From positions 1-64,000 of the forward strand of contig NZ_PDHO01000027.1 of NCBI RefSeq assembly GCF_002887815.1: a stretch of DNA of 64,000 nucleotides. Reading direction: 5' to 3'. Shown here piece after piece: positions 29,355 through 38,742 of the stretch. Every line of letters begins with the position of its first letter. The stretch's first letter is position 1. Below the pieces are notes generated by a model. It was given only the letters and a program-made list of their open reading frames with translations. It did no database searches and was not told where the DNA came from. The stretch is from Mycobacterium sp. ENV421. GTDB taxonomy: Bacteria > Actinomycetota > Actinomycetes > Mycobacteriales > Mycobacteriaceae. The translations under genes were made by a program, and so were the position numbers.

Positions 29355-29585
29355 TCACTCCTCGTCGGCGTCGCGGGCGGCCAGCGCATCTTCGATGCGT
29401 TTGCGCGCTCCGGCTAAGTGCTCCTCGCAGCGTCGTGCCAGTTCCTCGCCTCGTTCCCACAGTTTCAGCGACGAATCAAGATCGAGGCCGCCTTGCTCCA
29501 GCACCCGGACGACCTCAATCAGCTGATCCCGGCAATCTTCGTAGCCAAGCTGACTAATGGGCGTCGTCTCGTCAGGTTTGCTCAT
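29355..29585 (-). CDS. xseB: Exodeoxyribonuclease VII small subunit
   Basis: A 76-residue all-helical protein, the usual size. [29 protein letters not shown] followed by [19 protein letters not shown] is the conserved XseB helical hairpin. It binds the large subunit to form ExoVII, which degrades single-stranded DNA. Its ATG overlaps the xseA stop by 4 bp (ATGA), so the subunits are translationally coupled. It is last in the leftward operon with the lipid-droplet gene and xseA. Confidence 0.95.
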   Translation of the reverse strand: MSKPDETTPISQLGYEDCRDQLIEVVRVLEQGGLDLDSSLKLWERGEELARRCEEHLAGARKRIEDALAARDADEE

Positions 29586-30820
29586 GCGGATCCGTCCGTC
29601 GGGCCTGTGCTACTTGCGCCGATTGCGCCGTCGCCGACCCGGATGCGCAGCGCGGTTCCGGGCGGTGCATCGGCGGTAGAGCGAAGGATCTCAGCCTCTC
29701 CTTGTCGGCTGAGCACCTGGACCACGGCGTAACCCCGCGCCAGGGTGGCCGCCGGGCCGAGGGTGGCCAGCCGCGCCGCGAGGTGACCGATCCGGTCGGT
29801 TTCGGCGGCGACCAGCCGTTTGACGTCGCGTCGAACGCAGGCCCGGGCCCGCTCGATTTCCTCGATGCGATGGGTCAATGCGCCCAACGGGTCGGCCAGC
29901 ACCGGCCGGCTGCGTAGATGGGTGACGGTCCGCTGCTCCCGGCCGACCCAGTTGCGCAGTGCCTGCGCACTGCGGTGCCGAAGCTCCGAGACCAGCGCCA
30001 GCTCGGCGGCCGTGTCGGGAACCACCCTCTTGGCGGCATCGGTCGGGGTGGCCGCCCGCACATCAGCGACCAGGTCACACAGCGGGTTGTCCGGCTCGTG
30101 GCCGACGGCGCTGACCACCGGGGTGGTGCACGCGGCGATCTCACGGCACAGCGTCTCATCGGAGAACGGCAGCAGGTCTTCCACGCTGCCGCCGCCGCGG
30201 GCGATCACGATCACGTCGACCTCGGGGTCGGCGTCGAGTTCACGCAACGCCTCGACGATTTGCGCCACTGCGTTGACGCCCTGCACCGCGGTGTTGCGGA
30301 TGGCGAAACGGACCGCGGGCCAGCGGGCGGCCGCCACTGTGGTCACGTCGTGCTCGGCCGCGCTGGCCCGCCCCGTGATCAGGCCGACGGTCGACGGCAG
30401 GAATGGCAGCGGGCGTTTGAGCCGCGGGTCGAACAGTCCCTCGGCCTCCAGCAGCCTACGTAACCGTTCGATGCGGGCCAGCAGCTCACCGACGCCGACC
30501 GCGCGAATGTCGCTGACGCGCAACGAAAACGAGCCGCGCACGGTGTAGAAGCTCGGCTTGCCGCACACCACCACCTGGGTGCCCTCGGTGAGCTTCACCG
30601 GTGCCGCGAGCAGCAGATCACGCGAGCAGCTGATATCGAGCGACATGTTGGCCGCCGGATCGCGCAGCACCATGTATGCCGTGGAGTTGCGCACGTTGAT
30701 CTGGGTCAGCTGACCTTCGACCCACACCGTGCCGAGCTTGTCGATCCAGCCGGCGATGCGGATGGCCACCGCTCGGACCGGATACGGGTTCTCCGGAGAG
30801 TTGTTCTGAGCGCTGGTCAC
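29582..30820 (-). CDS. xseA: Exodeoxyribonuclease VII large subunit
   Basis: A 412-residue ExoVII catalytic subunit. The N-terminal OB fold (about 15-115) includes [22 protein letters not shown]; the catalytic core follows with [33 protein letters not shown] and [21 protein letters not shown]; the C-terminal part is helical. GTG 30820 overlaps the upstream stop as GTGA. The open frame reaches 31168 but that extension lies inside the upstream gene and is not family-like. Functions in repair and degradation of single-stranded DNA. Confidence 0.95.
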   Translation of the reverse strand: MTSAQNNSPENPYPVRAVAIRIAGWIDKLGTVWVEGQLTQINVRNSTAYMVLRDPAANMSLDISCSRDLLLAAPVKLTEGTQVVVCGKPSFYTVRGSFSLRVSDIRAVGVGELLARIERLRRLLEAEGLFDPRLKRPLPFLPSTVGLITGRASAAEHDVTTVAAARWPAVRFAIRNTAVQGVNAVAQIVEALRELDADPEVDVIVIARGGGSVEDLLPFSDETLCREIAACTTPVVSAVGHEPDNPLCDLVADVRAATPTDAAKRVVPDTAAELALVSELRHRSAQALRNWVGREQRTVTHLRSRPVLADPLGALTHRIEEIERARACVRRDVKRLVAAETDRIGHLAARLATLGPAATLARGYAVVQVLSRQGEAEILRSTADAPPGTALRIRVGDGAIGASSTGPTDGSA

Positions 30821-31389
30821 TTGGCGGACGCGCGGGTGATCCTGTTGGCCAGCAGCGTCTGGAACGGCGCCCGCGACTTGGAGGCCTCCTCGTAGGCGAG
30901 CAGCGCTTCGAGGTCGGCCACGCTGAGCGATTGCAGCCGGGCCCGCAGTTGCGCCAGCGTCAGCGACTCGTAGTCGAGCTCCTCGGCGATCGGCGGTGCA
31001 CCCTTGGTGGCCGTTGCCCCATTGGAGGGCTGGGCCGAAGACTGCGACTTCACTTCGACGCCGTCGGTGGTGCTGTACAGGGCGAACCGGCCCTCGGTGA
31101 GACGCTCCCCGTCCTGTGCGGGTGTGTTGTCGTCCTCGCCGGCGGAGTCCTCGTCGAAGGTCGCCCACTCGGGCTGCTCGTCCTTCGGCGGGAAGATGTT
31201 CTCCAGGGCGCTGTCGCCCTTGATCACCAGGTCAGCCAGGTCCTGCTGCATCTTCATCACGATGTGCGCGACGGTGCTCGCCACCGTCATCGGGTACATC
31301 AGGATGGTTTGCGGCAGCTTGCGGGTTTCTTCGAGGGCGGTGACGGCGGCGCCGACCAGCAGACGAACCCCGTACGGTGCGGTTGCCAT
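30817..31389 (-). CDS. Lipid droplet-associated protein (Rv1109c/MLDS-like)
   Basis: A 190-residue protein. The N-terminal 60 residues contain an amphipathic stretch ([20 protein letters not shown], then a segment rich in Val, Met and Ala) like those that bind lipid droplets in Rhodococcus MLDS and its mycobacterial homologues. The middle is acidic and low-complexity; the C-terminus has a helical [33 protein letters not shown] lies 7 nt before ATG 31389. It heads the xseA-xseB operon by GTGA overlap and is divergent from ispH. Confidence 0.85.
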   Translation of the reverse strand: MATAPYGVRLLVGAAVTALEETRKLPQTILMYPMTVASTVAHIVMKMQQDLADLVIKGDSALENIFPPKDEQPEWATFDEDSAGEDDNTPAQDGERLTEGRFALYSTTDGVEVKSQSSAQPSNGATATKGAPPIAEELDYESLTLAQLRARLQSLSVADLEALLAYEEASKSRAPFQTLLANRITRASAK

Positions 31390-31442
31390 GGGCCCTAGCC
31401 TACGGCTGGCCCGTCGAGGTTGCGGGAACGTACCCTGAAAGC

Positions 31443-32444
31443 ATGCCGCCTACCGTCAACATGGGGATTCCCGGTGCCGCCAGCACGGCTGCCGGGCCAG
31501 TCACCGGCAAGCGGGTGCTGCTGGCCGAACCGCGCGGTTACTGCGCGGGCGTGGACCGTGCCGTCGAGACCGTCGAACGCGCCCTGGAGAAGCACGGCGC
31601 ACCAGTCTACGTGCGCCACGAGATCGTGCACAACCGCTACGTGGTGGACACCCTGGCCAAGGCCGGTGCGGTGTTCGTCGAGCAGACCGACGAGGTGCCC
31701 GAGGGCGCCATCGTGGTCTTCTCGGCGCACGGTGTGGCGCCGACCGTGCACGAGGAGGCGGCGGCCCGCAACCTGCAGACCATCGACGCCACCTGCCCGC
31801 TGGTCACCAAGGTGCACAACGAGGCCAAGCGGTTCGCCCGCGACGACTACGACATCCTGCTCGTCGGCCACGAGGGCCACGAAGAGGTCGTCGGCACCGC
31901 CGGTGAGGCCCCCGACCATGTTCAGGTGGTCGACAACCCGGACGCCGTGGACAAGGTGACGGTGCGTGACCCGAACAAGGTGATCTGGCTGTCCCAGACC
32001 ACGCTGAGCGTCGACGAGACCATGGAGACGGTGCGACGGCTGCGGGAGAAGTTCCCGACGCTGCAGGACCCGCCCAGCGACGACATCTGCTACGCCACCC
32101 AGAACCGGCAGGGCGCGGTCAAAGCGATGGCGCCCGAGTGCGATCTGGTGATCGTCGTCGGCTCGCGGAATTCGTCGAACTCGGTGCGGCTGGTGGAAGT
32201 GGCGCTGGGCGCCGGCTCGAAGGCCGCCAAGCTGGTGGACTACGCGGACGACATCGACCCGGCCTGGCTGTCGGGTGTCACGACCGTCGGCGTGACATCG
32301 GGTGCCTCGGTTCCCGAGGTGTTGGTGCGCGGGGTTCTCGACCGGTTGGCCGAATACGGTTACGGCACCGTGCAGACGGTCACGACGGCCAACGAGACGC
32401 TGGTGTTCGCGCTGCCGCGTGAGATCCGGCCTGCCCGGACCTAG
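31443..32444 (+). CDS. ispH: 4-hydroxy-3-methylbut-2-enyl diphosphate reductase IspH
   Basis: A 333-residue iron-sulfur enzyme, the last step of the MEP isoprenoid pathway (HMBPP to IPP and DMAPP). Three cluster Cys: [22 protein letters not shown] and [16 protein letters not shown] and the [18 protein letters not shown] block are also typical. It corresponds to LytB2 (Rv1110). TACCCT (31431-31436) ends 6 nt before ATG 31443, so a leaderless mRNA is likely; upstream in-frame codons to 31377 are not supported. Divergent from the lipid-droplet gene. Confidence 0.96.
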   Translation: MPPTVNMGIPGAASTAAGPVTGKRVLLAEPRGYCAGVDRAVETVERALEKHGAPVYVRHEIVHNRYVVDTLAKAGAVFVEQTDEVPEGAIVVFSAHGVAPTVHEEAAARNLQTIDATCPLVTKVHNEAKRFARDDYDILLVGHEGHEEVVGTAGEAPDHVQVVDNPDAVDKVTVRDPNKVIWLSQTTLSVDETMETVRRLREKFPTLQDPPSDDICYATQNRQGAVKAMAPECDLVIVVGSRNSSNSVRLVEVALGAGSKAAKLVDYADDIDPAWLSGVTTVGVTSGASVPEVLVRGVLDRLAEYGYGTVQTVTTANETLVFALPREIRPART

Positions 32445-32477
32445 TTCCGCGACTCACCGAGCTCAAGGCCCGCCGAG

Positions 32478-32525
32478 AGTAACGCCGTGGCGGGAATCCA
32501 GGTGTTTTCTCGCCGTGACGTTACT
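32478..32525. repeat. Imperfect inverted repeat between ispH and the DUF6542 gene
   Basis: Arms AGTAACGCCGTGGCGGG (32478-32494) and CTCGCCGTGACGTTACT (32509-32525) pair with a few mismatches around a T-rich 14-nt loop. Sited between convergent genes, it may serve as a terminator in both directions. Confidence 0.45.
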
Positions 32526-32566
32526 GTCGGCACGCCCCATCGAAGGGGCCGTTGAATCGGGATCGC

Positions 32567-33700
32567 TCAGCGGTCGGGACGCCACGATTCGGCATCCCAG
32601 TCATTCGCGCTGGGGCGACGCGTCCTGGGCGGGCGACCCGGCTCCGGGTCGACCTCACCGCGATAACGCACCCTCGACACCGGGTGATGGGTATCGCTGT
32701 CGCCGTTCGTCCGCCCGGGCGGACGTTGCCGGGTCGGCGGTTCGTACGGCGGGTACGGCTCGTAGGACGGGTAGGGCTCGTAGGGCTCGTACGGCTCGAA
32801 TCGGCTGCTGCGCCGCGAGGGCGAGCCGTAGGGGTCCCTGCGGTCGCGGGCCTCACGGGGCTCACGCCGTGACGAGGTGCGGCTGTTCGGGTCACGCGGC
32901 TGGCGCCGACGCCGCGGAGTCTCGGGGTAGTCGAGCGCATCAGGCTCGGCGTCGACGGGACGACGACGGGCCGACTGGCGGCGGGGCCGCTCGGGCGCCT
33001 CGGTGATGTCCTCGAGCGGGGGACGGGCATGCCGCGAGCGGGTCGGTGCCGGACGCTTGGCGGGCCGCTCCGAGCGCGGACGCCGTTCGGCGGTCGCGGG
33101 TCGGTCGATGCCGTGCTTGCGCTTGGGCGTCTCGTCGGCATCGTCCTCGTCCTCGACGTCACCGCGCTGCAGCATCGACGAGAACTTGGCCGCCAGCCCG
33201 GCGAAAAGGCTGGGGCCCGCGGCGGTTTCGTCGTCGCCGTCAGGGCGGGCCGGCGCCGACGATTTGGCCGACATCCCGAAATACCAGCGCACCAACCCGA
33301 TCAGCAGCACGCCGGCCGAGGTGAACAGCATCAGCGGGAAGCGCTCGATCAGCGGGTAGCCGAAGTTGATCAGGGTGTCCTTGACGCCGGTGAACGCTGC
33401 GCCGTGGAACAGGAAGTAGGAGCCCGGCACCATGACGAACAGGATCAGCGGAGGCTGGATGACGGCGGTGAAAATACTGGAGTAGCGCACCGCGAGAACG
33501 GCCGCCACACAACCGAGCGCGTACATGGCGGCGAAGACGTTGCCGAGTTCCTTGTTGCCGGAGCCCGCATCGAAGGCGAAGCCAATTGTGGTGGCGATCA
33601 CAGCAATCAGGACGGCGGCCCACCATGGCACGCCGGACAGGTTCGGGTGCGCCGAGCGGTTCGCGGGCGCCACGGAGGACCTCGCTCGCTGTGCTGACAC
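32567..33700 (-). CDS. DUF6542 membrane protein with disordered tail (Rv1111c-like)
   Basis: A 377-residue protein. Four hydrophobic segments occupy about residues 25-150 (WWAAVLIAVIATTIGFAFDAG; YSSIFTAVIQPPLILFVMVPG; PLMLFTSAGVLLIGLVRWY), forming DUF6542. The rest, more than half of the protein, is Arg/Pro/Asp-rich and disordered, with a tyrosine repeat EPYEPYEPYPSYEPYPPYEPP near residue 320. Function unknown. GTG 33700 is supported by TACGGT (33712-33707) ending 6 nt upstream; a TTG at 33751 is possible but lacks support. Divergent from ychF. Confidence 0.82.
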   Translation of the reverse strand: MSAQRARSSVAPANRSAHPNLSGVPWWAAVLIAVIATTIGFAFDAGSGNKELGNVFAAMYALGCVAAVLAVRYSSIFTAVIQPPLILFVMVPGSYFLFHGAAFTGVKDTLINFGYPLIERFPLMLFTSAGVLLIGLVRWYFGMSAKSSAPARPDGDDETAAGPSLFAGLAAKFSSMLQRGDVEDEDDADETPKRKHGIDRPATAERRPRSERPAKRPAPTRSRHARPPLEDITEAPERPRRQSARRRPVDAEPDALDYPETPRRRRQPRDPNSRTSSRREPREARDRRDPYGSPSRRSSRFEPYEPYEPYPSYEPYPPYEPPTRQRPPGRTNGDSDTHHPVSRVRYRGEVDPEPGRPPRTRRPSANDWDAESWRPDR

Positions 33701-33793
33701 ACGTAGACCGTACCGGCTCCGGCTGAATGTGGACCGTCGGCGGGGCCGCAAGCGGAGGGGTCATCCGGGGCTTTCTCCTAGACTGTCTTCTCT

Positions 33794-34867
33794 GTGAGCC
33801 TGAGCCTCGGAATTGTCGGTCTGCCCAACGTGGGAAAATCGACCCTATTCAATGCGCTGACCCGCAACAACGTGCTGGCAGCCAACTATCCGTTCGCGAC
33901 GATCGAGCCGAATGAGGGCGTCGTCCCGCTGCCCGACCCGCGGCTGACCAAACTGGCCGAGATCTTCGGCTCCGAGCGGATCCTGCCGGCGCCGGTCACG
34001 TTCGTCGACATCGCCGGCATCGTCAAAGGCGCCTCCGAAGGCGCGGGGCTGGGCAACAAGTTCCTGGCCAACATCCGCGAGTGCGACGCGATCTGTCAGG
34101 TGGTCCGGGTGTTCGCTGACGACGACGTCGTGCACGTCGACGGCAAGGTGGACCCGAAGTCCGACATCGAGGTCATCGAAACCGAGCTGATCCTGGCCGA
34201 CCTGCAAACCCTGGAGAAGGCGGTGCCGCGGCTGGAGAAGGAAGCCCGCAACAACAAGGACCGCAAGCCGGTGTTCGAGGCCGCGACCGCTGCGCAGGAG
34301 TTGCTGAACGGCGGTACGACGTTGTTCGCCAGCGGCAAGGACTGGTCGCTGCTGCGCGAGCTGAACCTGATGACGATCAAGCCGTTCCTGTATGTGTTCA
34401 ACGCCGACGAGTCGGTGCTCACCGACGCGGCCAAGCAGGCCGAGTTGCGTGCGCTGGTGGCCCCGGCGGACGCGGTGTTCCTGGACGCCAAGATCGAGTC
34501 GGAGCTGATCGAACTCGACGACGAGTCGGCGGCCGAGCTGCTGGAGTCAATCGGGCAGAGTGAGCGCGGGTTGGATGCGTTGGCGCGAGCCGGTTTTCAC
34601 ACGTTGAACCTGCAGACGTATCTGACCGCGGGGCCAAAAGAGGCGCGCGCCTGGACGATTCACCGCGGGGACACCGCACCGAAGGCGGCCGGCGTGATCC
34701 ACACCGACTTCGAGAAAGGCTTCATCAAGGCCGAGGTCGTGTCCTACGACGACTTGGTGGAGGCGGGCTCGATGGCCGCGGCCAAGGCCGCGGGCAAGGT
34801 GCGCATGGAAGGCAAGGACTACGTCATGGCCGACGGCGACGTGGTGGAGTTCAGGTTCAACGTCTAG
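33794..34867 (+). CDS. ychF: Ribosome-binding ATPase YchF
   Basis: A 357-residue Obg-family P-loop protein that hydrolyses ATP rather than GTP and binds ribosomes; linked to stress responses. GIVGLPNVGKSTLFNALT is the P-loop, DIAGIVKGASEGAGLGNKFL the G3 region; the C-terminal TGS-like domain includes RAWTIHRGDTAPKAAGVIH and ends with YVMADGDVVEFRFNV, as is standard. TAGACT lies 9 nt before GTG 33794, giving a leader of only 2-3 nt. Corresponds to Rv1112. Confidence 0.96.
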   Translation: MSLSLGIVGLPNVGKSTLFNALTRNNVLAANYPFATIEPNEGVVPLPDPRLTKLAEIFGSERILPAPVTFVDIAGIVKGASEGAGLGNKFLANIRECDAICQVVRVFADDDVVHVDGKVDPKSDIEVIETELILADLQTLEKAVPRLEKEARNNKDRKPVFEAATAAQELLNGGTTLFASGKDWSLLRELNLMTIKPFLYVFNADESVLTDAAKQAELRALVAPADAVFLDAKIESELIELDDESAAELLESIGQSERGLDALARAGFHTLNLQTYLTAGPKEARAWTIHRGDTAPKAAGVIHTDFEKGFIKAEVVSYDDLVEAGSMAAAKAAGKVRMEGKDYVMADGDVVEFRFNV

Positions 34868-34876
34868 GCCGCGCGT

Positions 34877-34934
34877 CGACTGTGGGGGATGTGCACGCAG
34901 TCAGCCCGTTTTTCGTGCACGAGACCCACAGTCG
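34877..34934. repeat. Long interrupted palindrome after ychF
   Basis: Arms CGACTGTGGG-(4 nt)-GTGCAC and GTGCAC-(4 nt)-CCCACAGTCG pair around an 18-nt loop containing TTTTT. It could act as a ychF terminator or be a dispersed mycobacterial palindromic element. Confidence 0.55.
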
Positions 34935-34984
34935 CGATTTGACGTCTAGCAGACCTGTCGGTGGGCGGGTCTAGCTTGGGCGCC

Positions 34985-35383
34985 ATGAAGCTATTGTCGA
35001 TCCGCCTGATCACCGCCGACGTGAAGCGCCTCGTCTCGTTCTACGAGACCGTGACCGGAGCCCATGCGGTCTGGGCCAACGAACTGTTCGCCGAGATCTC
35101 CACGCCGGTGGGTGCGTTGGCCATCGGCAGCGAGAAGACCGTGCCGTTGTTCGGCGCGGGATCTGCCGAGCCGGCCGCCAATCGCAGCGCCATCATCGAG
35201 TTCATCGTGGCCGATGTGGACGCCGAATACGCCCGCCTGCGTGGGCAATTGGACGAGGTAGTCACCGAGCCGACCACCATGCCGTGGGGCAACCGCGCAG
35301 TGCTGTTCCGCGACCCCGACGGCAACCTGGTGAATCTGTTCACTCCGATCAGCGACGATGCGCGTGCCAAGTTCGGTGTCTAA
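34985..35383 (+). CDS. VOC/glyoxalase superfamily protein
   Basis: A 132-residue vicinal oxygen chelate protein with two beta-alpha-beta-beta-beta units: MKLLSIRLITADVKRLVSFYE at the start and AVLFRDPDGNLVNLFTPI at the end, where the final glutamate ligand of glyoxalases is replaced by Asn-Leu. That may mean no metal or a binding role. TAGCTT (34972-34977) ends 7 nt before ATG 34985. The stop TAA shares its last A with the next gene's ATG (TAATG), so the two are coupled. Confidence 0.8.
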   Translation: MKLLSIRLITADVKRLVSFYETVTGAHAVWANELFAEISTPVGALAIGSEKTVPLFGAGSAEPAANRSAIIEFIVADVDAEYARLRGQLDEVVTEPTTMPWGNRAVLFRDPDGNLVNLFTPISDDARAKFGV

Positions 35384-36030
35384 TGAGAGGTATGCCGCTC
35401 GTCGACCGCGCGCTTGCCGGTCTGGCTCGCCAGCTCGGTGATCCCACCGGCTTCGCGGGCCGGATCGTCGGGCGGGTACTCAACCGTGGCAATCGATCCG
35501 TCGTCGTCGCTGCCGTTGCCGCCACCGAGTGCGGGCCGGCCGCCGACATCGCCGACATCGGATTCGGCGGGGGCGTCGGACTCGAGGTCTTGCTCGATCG
35601 CGGGGACACGGTTGTTCACGGTGTCGAGATGTCAGCGACGATGCTCGCTGAGGCGCAGCGCAGGTTCACCACCGACATTGCGCGCGGGCGGTTACATCTG
35701 TACTCCGGTCGGATGGAGAGTCTGCCGCTCGGCGATTCCGCACTGGACGCGATCATCTCGACCAACACGGTCTATTTCGTGCCGGATCTCGCACCAGCTC
35801 TCCATGAGCTGGCTCGGGTATTGCGGCCGGGCGGCCGATTGGTCCTCGGGGTGGGGGATCCCGAACAGATGACCACGATGCCCTTCACCCGCCACGGATT
35901 TCGGTTGCGGCCCATCGACGAACTCGTGTCGGCTATCCGCGCCGCGGGTTTCGATCAGATCGAGGACAGACGTGTGGGTGCCGGCCCACGTGCCTTCCAT
36001 CTCCTGGTGTGCGACCTGCCGGTGATCTAG
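35383..36030 (+). CDS. Class I SAM-dependent methyltransferase
   Basis: A 215-residue methyltransferase. Motif I is ADIGFGGGVGLEVLL (residues about 52-66), then VHGVEMSATMLAEAQRRF, SLPLGDSALDAIISTNTVYFV (motif IV region) and LARVLRPGGRLVLGVGD. It resembles small UbiE/Erg-type enzymes; substrate unknown. ATG 35383 overlaps the VOC gene stop; ATG 35392 is an alternative. Its TAG shares CTAG with the arsR stop on the other strand. Confidence 0.87.
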   Translation: MRGMPLVDRALAGLARQLGDPTGFAGRIVGRVLNRGNRSVVVAAVAATECGPAADIADIGFGGGVGLEVLLDRGDTVVHGVEMSATMLAEAQRRFTTDIARGRLHLYSGRMESLPLGDSALDAIISTNTVYFVPDLAPALHELARVLRPGGRLVLGVGDPEQMTTMPFTRHGFRLRPIDELVSAIRAAGFDQIEDRRVGAGPRAFHLLVCDLPVI

Positions 36031-36386
36031 CGGCAGCAGTTCGGGTCCAGCACCGTGCAGAGCGCCACCAGCGCCTCGCGGCGCGGGCGGTGGTAGACGT
36101 TCATTCCGCGGCGTTCGGATTCGACCAGACCTGCACGACGCAACTGAGACAGATGGTGGCTGACGGTTGATTCGCTCAGTTCGACCGCCGCTGCCAGGTC
36201 GCAACTACATACCTCGCCCGCGTCCGAGCCGAACAGCAATGAGACCAGTTTGACCCGAACCGGGTCAGCTAATGCCTTGAGCCGCAACGCGATCTCGAGT
36301 GCTGCCTGATCGCTGACGGGGCCGGCGGCCACTGGCGCGCAGCGGACCGGCGCGGACATGTCCACGGTGGGCAGCGTCTTCGGCAT
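36027..36386 (-). CDS. arsR: ArsR/SmtB family metalloregulator
   Basis: A 119-residue winged-helix repressor. LKALADPVRVKLVSLLF and the recognition helix ELSESTVSHHLSQLRRAGLVESERRG are clear. Likely As(III) ligands are Cys in EVCSCDLAAAV (the CxC on helix alpha3 as in ArsR), and a further Cys pair ends the protein (DPNCCR). It is divergent from cadI and presumably represses itself and the resistance genes, dissociating on arsenite or cadmium. CAAGAT lies 6 nt before ATG 36386, suggesting a leaderless mRNA. Confidence 0.92.
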   Translation of the reverse strand: MPKTLPTVDMSAPVRCAPVAAGPVSDQAALEIALRLKALADPVRVKLVSLLFGSDAGEVCSCDLAAAVELSESTVSHHLSQLRRAGLVESERRGMNVYHRPRREALVALCTVLDPNCCR

Positions 36387-36411
36387 GGCTACATCTTGCC
36401 ACGGATATTGA

Positions 36412-36461
36412 CATACGTCGAAGAGGTGGCATCATCGTGTGTACCCGTAGTTCGACATATG
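36412..36461. promoter_or_regulatory. Inverted repeat, candidate ArsR operators
   Basis: CATACGTCGAA (36412-36422) and TTCGACATATG (36451-36461) are inverted copies with one mismatch, in the 96-bp region between divergent arsR and cadI. They are the best candidates for ArsR binding. Confidence 0.5.
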
Positions 36462-36482
36462 CCACATAGGTAGGAGCCCGTC

Positions 36483-36917
36483 ATGTCCCGCGCTCAGCTG
36501 GCCCTCAACGTCGATGACCTGGACGAGGCCATCACGTTCTATTCGAAGCTGTTCAACACCGAACCGGCCAAGGTGAAGCCGGGCTACGCGAACTTCGCCG
36601 TCGTCGACCCGCCGTTGAAACTTGTCCTGCTGGAGAACCCTGGCAAGGGCGGGACCATCAACCACCTCGGCGTCGAGGTCGAATCCAGCGCGACCGTCCA
36701 CGCTGAGATCGCCCGCCTCACCGGTGAAGGTCTGTTCACGGACGAGGAGATCGGCACCACCTGCTGCTTCGCCACCCAGGACAAGGTGTGGGTGACGGGC
36801 CCCGCCGGCGAGAAATGGGAGGTCTACACCGTCCTCGCGGATTCGGACACCTTCGGCAACAGCCCCGAACACTCTGAGGGAGGCGCCGCCGAGGGCGGCG
36901 TTTGCTGCTCATCGTGA
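36483..36917 (+). CDS. cadI: ArsI/CadI family VOC protein
   Basis: A 144-residue VOC protein of the ArsI/CadI family, closely like M. tuberculosis CadI, a cadmium- and arsenic-induced protein; ArsI relatives cleave C-As bonds. The vicinal Cys pair of ArsI is present (IGTTCCFATQDKVWV), as are a His in INHLGVEVE and a Glu in EKWEVYTVL, but the first metal ligand (His5 of ArsI) is Gln5 here (MSRAQLALNVDD). The tail ends GVCCSS, a second Cys pair. GTAGGAG precedes ATG 36483. First gene of the resistance operon; stop overlaps acr3 by GTGA. Confidence 0.9.
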   Translation: MSRAQLALNVDDLDEAITFYSKLFNTEPAKVKPGYANFAVVDPPLKLVLLENPGKGGTINHLGVEVESSATVHAEIARLTGEGLFTDEEIGTTCCFATQDKVWVTGPAGEKWEVYTVLADSDTFGNSPEHSEGGAAEGGVCCSS

Positions 36918-38023
36918 ACGCGCCCAACGCAATTGGCATCGACACCGCAGTCGTCGGGAAGCTGTCGTTACTGGACCGATTCCTGCCGGTATGGATCGGC
37001 CTTGCCATGGCCGTCGGCCTTCTGCTGGGTCGCCTGGTACCCGGGCTGAACACCGCGCTGGACAAGGTACAAGTCGACGGCATCTCGCTGCCCATTGCGC
37101 TGGGCCTGCTGATCATGATGTATCCGGTCCTGGCCAAGGTCCGCTACGACCGCTTGGACACCGTCACCGGGGACCGCAAACTACTCATCAGCTCGCTGCT
37201 GTTGAACTGGGTCCTCGGACCCGCGCTGATGTTCACTCTGGCCTGGCTGCTGCTGCCCGATCTACCCGAGTACCGCACCGGACTCATCATCGTCGGCCTC
37301 GCCCGCTGCATCGCGATGGTCATCATCTGGAATGACCTCGCCTGTGGCGACCGTGAAGCCGCCGCCGTTCTCGTCGCCCTCAACTCCGTGTTCCAGGTAG
37401 TCATGTTCGCCGTGCTCGGCTGGTTCTACCTGTCCGTGCTGCCTGGCTGGCTGGGGCTGGAACAGACCACCATCAGCACCTCGCCGTGGCAGATCGCCAA
37501 ATCAGTGCTGATCTTCCTGGGCATCCCGCTGCTCGCCGGCTACCTATCCCGGCGGCTGGGGGAGAAAGCCAAGGGCCGCGAGTGGTACGAATCCGCATTC
37601 CTGCCGAGGATCGGACCGTGGGCCCTCTACGGGTTGCTGTTCACCATCGTCATTCTTTTTGCGCTGCAAGGTGATCAGATCACCAGTCGCCCGCTGGACG
37701 TCGTCCGCATCGCGCTCCCGCTACTGGCGTACTTCGCGATCATGTGGGGCGGCGGATACCTGCTCGGCGCGCTACTCGGGCTGGGCTATCAGCGCACCAC
37801 CACCCTGGCGTTCACCGCGGCGGGCAACAACTTCGAGCTCGCGATCGCGGTGGCCATCGCCACCTACGGCGCAACGTCCGGGCAGGCGCTCGCCGGAGTG
37901 GTCGGCCCCCTCATCGAAGTGCCCGTCCTCGTCGCGTTGGTCTACGTCTCCCTCGCACTCCGGCGCCGTTTCACTGACGCCGCTCGACCACCGACCCCGA
38001 AGCCTGACAGGAGCACGCCATGA
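36914..38023 (+). CDS. acr3: ACR3-family arsenite efflux permease
   Basis: A 369-residue carrier with about ten hydrophobic segments, exporting arsenite using the proton gradient. The conserved Cys is in GLARCIAMVIIWNDLACGD (segment 4), the essential thiolate of Acr3; AFTAAGNNFELAIAVAIA is the other signature. GTG 36914 overlaps the cadI stop (GTGA) and is preferred to the in-frame start 36902. Its stop overlaps arsC by ATGA, so cadI, acr3 and arsC form a tightly coupled operon. Confidence 0.94.
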   Translation: MNAPNAIGIDTAVVGKLSLLDRFLPVWIGLAMAVGLLLGRLVPGLNTALDKVQVDGISLPIALGLLIMMYPVLAKVRYDRLDTVTGDRKLLISSLLLNWVLGPALMFTLAWLLLPDLPEYRTGLIIVGLARCIAMVIIWNDLACGDREAAAVLVALNSVFQVVMFAVLGWFYLSVLPGWLGLEQTTISTSPWQIAKSVLIFLGIPLLAGYLSRRLGEKAKGREWYESAFLPRIGPWALYGLLFTIVILFALQGDQITSRPLDVVRIALPLLAYFAIMWGGGYLLGALLGLGYQRTTTLAFTAAGNNFELAIAVAIATYGATSGQALAGVVGPLIEVPVLVALVYVSLALRRRFTDAARPPTPKPDRSTP

Positions 38024-38688
38024 CCGACAGCCCGGCCGCACACGTTCGACACGACCTGTCCATCGACCAGCAGCATGCGTTGACGACAGCAGCCGCCCGT
38101 TTGCACAGCGAGTTCGGCGAGCACTTCGGTGTCGATACCATCGAGCGTTTTCTGCATTCGTCCTACGAGCAGGTCGCCGCGCGGGCCACGGTCCCCAATT
38201 TCTTGCCGCTGCTGGCCGAGCGGTGGGCGCGCCAGCGCCTTGATGCCCTCGCGCGGGTCGAAGGCAAGATCACCACCGCGAAGCCCATGGTGTTATTCCT
38301 GTGCACCCACAATGCGGGCCGATCCCAGATGGCGCTCGGATTCTTCAATCACCTCGCCGGACACCACGCAGTGGCGTGGTCGGGAGGTTCGGAACCAGGC
38401 AACGAAATCAACCCCGCCGCCGTGGCCGCCATGGCCGAGATCGGCATCGACATCGCGCGCGAGTTCCCGAAGCCATGGACCGATGAGATCGTTCGGGCCG
38501 CCGACGTAGTGGTCACCATGGGGTGTGGTGACGCTTGCCCATTCTTTCCCGGAAAGCGTTACGAGAACTGGGAACTGCCCGACCCGGCAGGCCAGGGGAT
38601 CGACGCCGTCCGGCCAATCCGCGACGAGGTCGAGGTGCGGGTGCGCCGACTTCTCGCCGAACTCGGCATCGAACCCGCCGTGCACTGA
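38020..38688 (+). CDS. arsC: Arsenate reductase ArsC (LMW-PTP type) with helical N-domain
   Basis: A 222-residue arsenate reductase, making arsenite for Acr3. Residues 1-85 form a helical domain seen in actinobacterial ArsC; residues 88-220 are the low-molecular-weight phosphatase fold. The nucleophile is C95 in FLCTHNAGRSQMA (Cx5R). Two more Cys in VTMGCGDACPFFP could form the redox relay, so either thioredoxin or mycothiol coupling is possible. ATG 38020 overlaps acr3 by ATGA. Last gene of the operon. Confidence 0.92.
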   Translation: MTDSPAAHVRHDLSIDQQHALTTAAARLHSEFGEHFGVDTIERFLHSSYEQVAARATVPNFLPLLAERWARQRLDALARVEGKITTAKPMVLFLCTHNAGRSQMALGFFNHLAGHHAVAWSGGSEPGNEINPAAVAAMAEIGIDIAREFPKPWTDEIVRAADVVVTMGCGDACPFFPGKRYENWELPDPAGQGIDAVRPIRDEVEVRVRRLLAELGIEPAVH

Positions 38689-38742
38689 CCACACCCATCA
38701 GCCTCCGCGATGACTTCCGCCGGCTGAGTCAGTCTGTATGGC

